Shown: one piece after another, positions 61,637 through 64,000 of the stretch
How the letters are laid out: every line of letters starts with the position of its first letter
How positions within the stretch are numbered: position 1 is the first letter of the stretch
Assembly (NCBI RefSeq): GCF_900178005.1
Contig: NZ_FXBS01000005.1
Coordinates: 248,001-312,000, forward strand
Length of the DNA stretch: 64,000 nt
Direction of reading: 5' to 3'
Origin: Tuberibacillus sp. Marseille-P3662
Lineage (GTDB): Bacteria > Bacillota > Bacilli > Bacillales > Sporolactobacillaceae
Notes under the pieces: generated by a model
What the model was told of the DNA's origin: nothing
Database searches by the model: none
What the model saw: the letters and a program-made list of their open reading frames with translations, nothing else
Program-made: the position numbers and the translations under genes

Positions 61637-61659
61637 GAGCCGCTCGCGGCTCTTTTTTT
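61637..61659 (+). terminator. Terminator after murA1
   Basis: GAGCCG (61637-61642) pairs with CGGCTC (61647-61652) around CTCG, followed by seven T. A second short dyad, GCTCAGG/CCTGAGC (61668-61685), lies beyond it. Confidence 0.85.
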
Positions 61660-61834
61660 ACTATACGGCTCAGGAACGCCTGAGCTGAAATCAACAGTCA
61701 CGTAACGGACTCGCGTGATCCGACCTCAAAAACACTCATAACCTATAGTATGTCCATTTTTTTAGAGCATATACATTTTATCAGTGAATGAATATGTGAC
61801 ACATTTTTGTAAGTTCTAAATGTCGGGAATCATC

Positions 61835-61842
61835 CATACACT
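61835..61842 (+). promoter_or_regulatory. SigE-type -10 element of spoIID
   Basis: CATACACT matches the SigE -10 consensus CATACAHT exactly and lies 31 bases before the start codon. A good -35 (KMATATT) is not visible at the expected distance. B. subtilis spoIID is SigE-dependent. Confidence 0.55.
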
Positions 61843-61873
61843 ATTAGAAAATCTAGTTATGGGAGGCCCGGGT

Positions 61874-62902
61874 ATGAACAAATCACTAGTTTATGCAGCA
61901 ACTTTTTTACTCGTCGCCGTTATCATCATTCCAACCCTCATCGTCGTTCCATTTGGCGGGCAAAATTCACAGCAGCAAGCTGAGGCTGAAGATCAGTCAA
62001 AACCAGCTTCCGCTGAAAAAGACCAATCGTCGGGACCAGCTATTGCGGTTTCTGTCTATCGCAGCCAATCCGATAAAGTTCAAACCATTGACTTTCAAGA
62101 TTATGTGGTCGGTGTTGTAGCATCGGAAATGCCAGCCGATTTCAATATTGAAGCATTAAAAGCACAGGCGCTCGCCGCTCGAACATATGTCGTTAAGCAT
62201 TTACTTAGAGGGCCAAAAGCGAATTTGCCAAAAGATGCGGAAGTCACTGATACAAAATATTATCAAGTCTATAAAAGCCACGATGATCTCAAAAAGGAAT
62301 GGGGCGATGATTATGATAGTAAGATCGCCAAAATTGAACAGGCCGTTTCGGAGACAGCGGGTGAAATCATCACATATGATGGTCAACCGATTGAATCGAT
62401 GTTCTTCTCAACCAGTAATGGTTACACAGAGGATTCAGAGGACTATTGGTCCAATAAGATTCCATATCTAAAAAGCGTTAAAAGTCCATGGGATAAAAAT
62501 TCCCCTAAATCCTTTGAAACCACTACCATACCTGTCTCAACATTTGAACAGGACTTAGGTGTGAACCTCGAGGAAGAGTCCGGTTCTATTGGTAAAGTTG
62601 TTAAGACAACGAACGGACACCGGGTCGGCAAAATCAAAATTGCGGGCCAGGCATTCACAGGTCGAGATGTTCGCGAAAAGTTAGGTTTACGCTCAACTGA
62701 CTTTGAATTAAAAAAGAAAGATGGCAAGATTTATGCAGAAACTCAAGGATTTGGTCATGGCGTCGGTATGAGTCAATACGGTGCAAACGGCATGGCAAAG
62801 CAGGGCAAATCATACAAGGATATTGTGACTTACTATTATAGTGATGTTGATATTGAAAAAATTAACCCAACCCTCAAAGGGAAGTTAGCCGCTAAAGATT
62901 AG
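61874..62902 (+). CDS. spoIID: Stage II sporulation protein D
   Basis: A 342-residue membrane-anchored lytic transglycosylase that degrades septal peptidoglycan during engulfment, with SpoIIM and SpoIIP in the mother cell. One N-terminal helix (about residues 5-25) is followed by the SpoIID domain. The domain has the catalytic Glu in VVASEMPADFNIEALKAQAL (about residue 86), the AARTYV stretch and the C-terminal GFGHGVGMSQYGANGMA motif. ATG 61874 is seven bases after GGGAGG; an in-frame ATG at 61820 lies upstream of the promoter and is rejected. Confidence 0.95.
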   Translation: MNKSLVYAATFLLVAVIIIPTLIVVPFGGQNSQQQAEAEDQSKPASAEKDQSSGPAIAVSVYRSQSDKVQTIDFQDYVVGVVASEMPADFNIEALKAQALAARTYVVKHLLRGPKANLPKDAEVTDTKYYQVYKSHDDLKKEWGDDYDSKIAKIEQAVSETAGEIITYDGQPIESMFFSTSNGYTEDSEDYWSNKIPYLKSVKSPWDKNSPKSFETTTIPVSTFEQDLGVNLEEESGSIGKVVKTTNGHRVGKIKIAGQAFTGRDVREKLGLRSTDFELKKKDGKIYAETQGFGHGVGMSQYGANGMAKQGKSYKDIVTYYYSDVDIEKINPTLKGKLAAKD

Positions 62903-62922
62903 AGCGGGATCCACTTCTTATG

Positions 62923-62958
62923 AAACCATTGGTGCTTAGAGCCAATGGTTTTATTTTA
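62923..62958 (+). terminator. Terminator after spoIID
   Basis: AAACCATTGG (62923-62932) pairs perfectly with CCAATGGTTT (62942-62951) around nine bases, followed by ATTTTAT. Confidence 0.85.
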
Positions 62959-63079
62959 TCCCATGTTTCAAAAATGGATTGTCACACCCGGCAACATGCC
63001 CCTATGGATATAAAAGAATCCAGTATCATCAATGTAGTAGATTTGTCGAAAAAAATTAGTAACTTTTTTGACTATTAGG

Positions 63080-63108
63080 GTATAGATTCTCGCAAATCTG
63101 ATGAGAAT
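63080..63108 (+). promoter_or_regulatory. Candidate SigF promoter of spoIIQ
   Basis: GTATA (63080-63084), exactly 15 bases, then GATGAGAAT (63100-63108) match the SigF pattern GTATA-N15-GGNNANANT with one mismatch. The ribosome site GAGGTGAT at 63117 would leave a very short leader. B. subtilis spoIIQ is SigF-controlled. Confidence 0.6.
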
Positions 63109-63127
63109 GGTTGCTGAGGTGATAAAG

Positions 63128-64000
63128 ATGACAGATCGAAACAATCGAAATCCGCAAGAAGAATCCCAAAACAAATTGCGGAAACTCACAAGAAGACGTT
63201 GGTTTTATCCAGCCATGTACTTAGGCGTTGCTGCTTTGGTCATGATTTCAGTTTTATGGATTCAACAGGGCGGTGGAGATACACAGAATGAGACGTCGCC
63301 AACGGGCGAAGAACAAGGCAATGTTGCCATTGATGAAGATAATGAAGAAGCTGTTCCCGTCAATGGTGCCAAAGAAGAGTTTGCTTTGCCGGTCGCAAAT
63401 AAGGATGCTGTCGAGGTGACGCAAAAATTCTATGACGTTAACGGAGACCCAGAGGACCAACAAGCCGCTATAGTAACCTATGATAATACCTACAAACAAA
63501 GTACAGGTGTCAATTATACTTCAAAGAACAATGAATCATTTGATGTTACGGCTGCTATGGGTGGTACGGTTGTCAAAGCTAAGAAAGATAATATCTTAGG
63601 TAAAGTCGTTCAGATTGATCATGGCAATAAGGTCACAACACAATATTCAAGTTTGAATGAATTGAAAGTGAAAGAAGGACAAAAAATTAAGCAAGGAGAC
63701 GTCCTTGGTGTCTCAGGACGCAGTAGTTTTAACAAAGATGCTGGTGTCCACGTGCACTTTGAAATTCGCAAAAAAGGTGTCGCAGTTGATCCATTGGCCT
63801 ATCTTGGCAAAGGGGTTGCCGCTCTAGATGAAGTTGCCAAAAACTCGGACAATAGCACTGAGCCTGTTACTGAAAGTGATGAAGGTTCAGCTCAAGATGA
63901 TTCCAATGGTCAAGAAAATAAATCAAGTCAAGATAATAGCACAAACCAAGAATCTCAGAATGAGCAGGACCAAGACATGGGAACGAATAGTCAGCAACAA
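63128..64000 (+). CDS. spoIIQ: SpoIIQ, forespore engulfment protein (C-terminus beyond the edge)
   Basis: At least 291 residues, open to the right edge. SpoIIQ is a forespore membrane protein that binds SpoIIIAH of the mother cell to form the channel and ratchet of engulfment. A cytoplasmic basic N-terminus, one membrane helix (about residues 30-49) and a LytM/M23-like domain are visible. The domain keeps HVHFEIRKKG near residue 218, but the first metal-binding His-x3-Asp site is replaced by TGVNYTSKNNESF, as in B. subtilis SpoIIQ, so it should not be a peptidase. An acidic Ser/Gln/Asn-rich tail follows. ATG 63128 is after GAGGTGAT. Confidence 0.92.
   Translation, partial: MTDRNNRNPQEESQNKLRKLTRRRWFYPAMYLGVAALVMISVLWIQQGGGDTQNETSPTGEEQGNVAIDEDNEEAVPVNGAKEEFALPVANKDAVEVTQKFYDVNGDPEDQQAAIVTYDNTYKQSTGVNYTSKNNESFDVTAAMGGTVVKAKKDNILGKVVQIDHGNKVTTQYSSLNELKVKEGQKIKQGDVLGVSGRSSFNKDAGVHVHFEIRKKGVAVDPLAYLGKGVAALDEVAKNSDNSTEPVTESDEGSAQDDSNGQENKSSQDNSTNQESQNEQDQDMGTNSQQQ

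Overview
The window is a stretch of chromosome from an endospore-forming, motile, low-to-mid G+C member of the Bacillales. The evidence is spo0F, spoIIR, spoIID and spoIIQ, a perfect SigD-type promoter before a chemotaxis receptor, Bacillus-style ribosome binding sites, and a gene order that follows the Bacillus subtilis ywj-ywk-ywl-glyA-upp-atp-ywm-spoIIQ region closely. Departures from B. subtilis (a fused isobutyryl-CoA mutase in the fatty acid operon, no rpiB/ywlG between ywlE and glyA, an ArsA-type ATPase pair) point to a more distant lineage, perhaps near Sporolactobacillaceae or deep Bacillaceae. That placement is inference. No rRNA, tRNA, complete insertion sequence, prophage or CRISPR array was seen.

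Region 1 (1-21.3 kb) is the more variable part. It holds a fructosamine kinase, the carbon-starvation/pyruvate transporter CstA under a cre-like site, a small CC-ending protein with an ArsA-family ATPase, a ketopantoate reductase-like enzyme, two small membrane proteins, a class A penicillin-binding protein, ywiB-argS, an alpha/beta hydrolase, purU, a TetR-MFS drug-efflux operon, a SigD-controlled MCP, an NhaC-type antiporter and a cardiolipin synthase. Its intergenic DNA is unusual. There is a seven-unit array of exact 104-bp repeats carrying 35 same-strand GGGAC words (10994-11721), a dispersed element present twice with a compensatory change in its hairpin (3006-3197 and 19972-20125), and a second, MITE-like element (8450-8686) with a remnant at 45160-45203.

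Region 2 (21.4-32.1 kb) is a fatty acid and branched acyl-CoA degradation operon: fadF, thiolase, 3-hydroxyacyl-CoA dehydrogenase, two acyl-CoA dehydrogenases, a TetR regulator and icmF. Two FadR-type palindromes and a cre site mark its control. IcmF would turn isobutyryl-CoA into butyryl-CoA, which the neighbouring enzymes can oxidise. No enoyl-CoA hydratase is in the cluster.

Region 3 (32.2-51.3 kb) is conserved housekeeping: rpoE, pyrG with a GGGCT-start attenuator, a DUF2529 gene, spo0F, fbaA, tal, murA2, glpX, rho with a G-free pyrimidine leader, rpmE, tdk, a lipoprotein, prfA-prmC, spoIIR, ywlB, tsaC/ywlC with a DnaA-box cluster, mntP, ywlE, glyA and upp.

Region 4 (51.4-64 kb) is the ATP synthase operon atpZIBEFHAGDC, with a terminator-like hairpin between atpA and atpG. 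It is followed by ywzB, ywmB, murA1, spoIID and the start of spoIIQ, which runs off the right edge.
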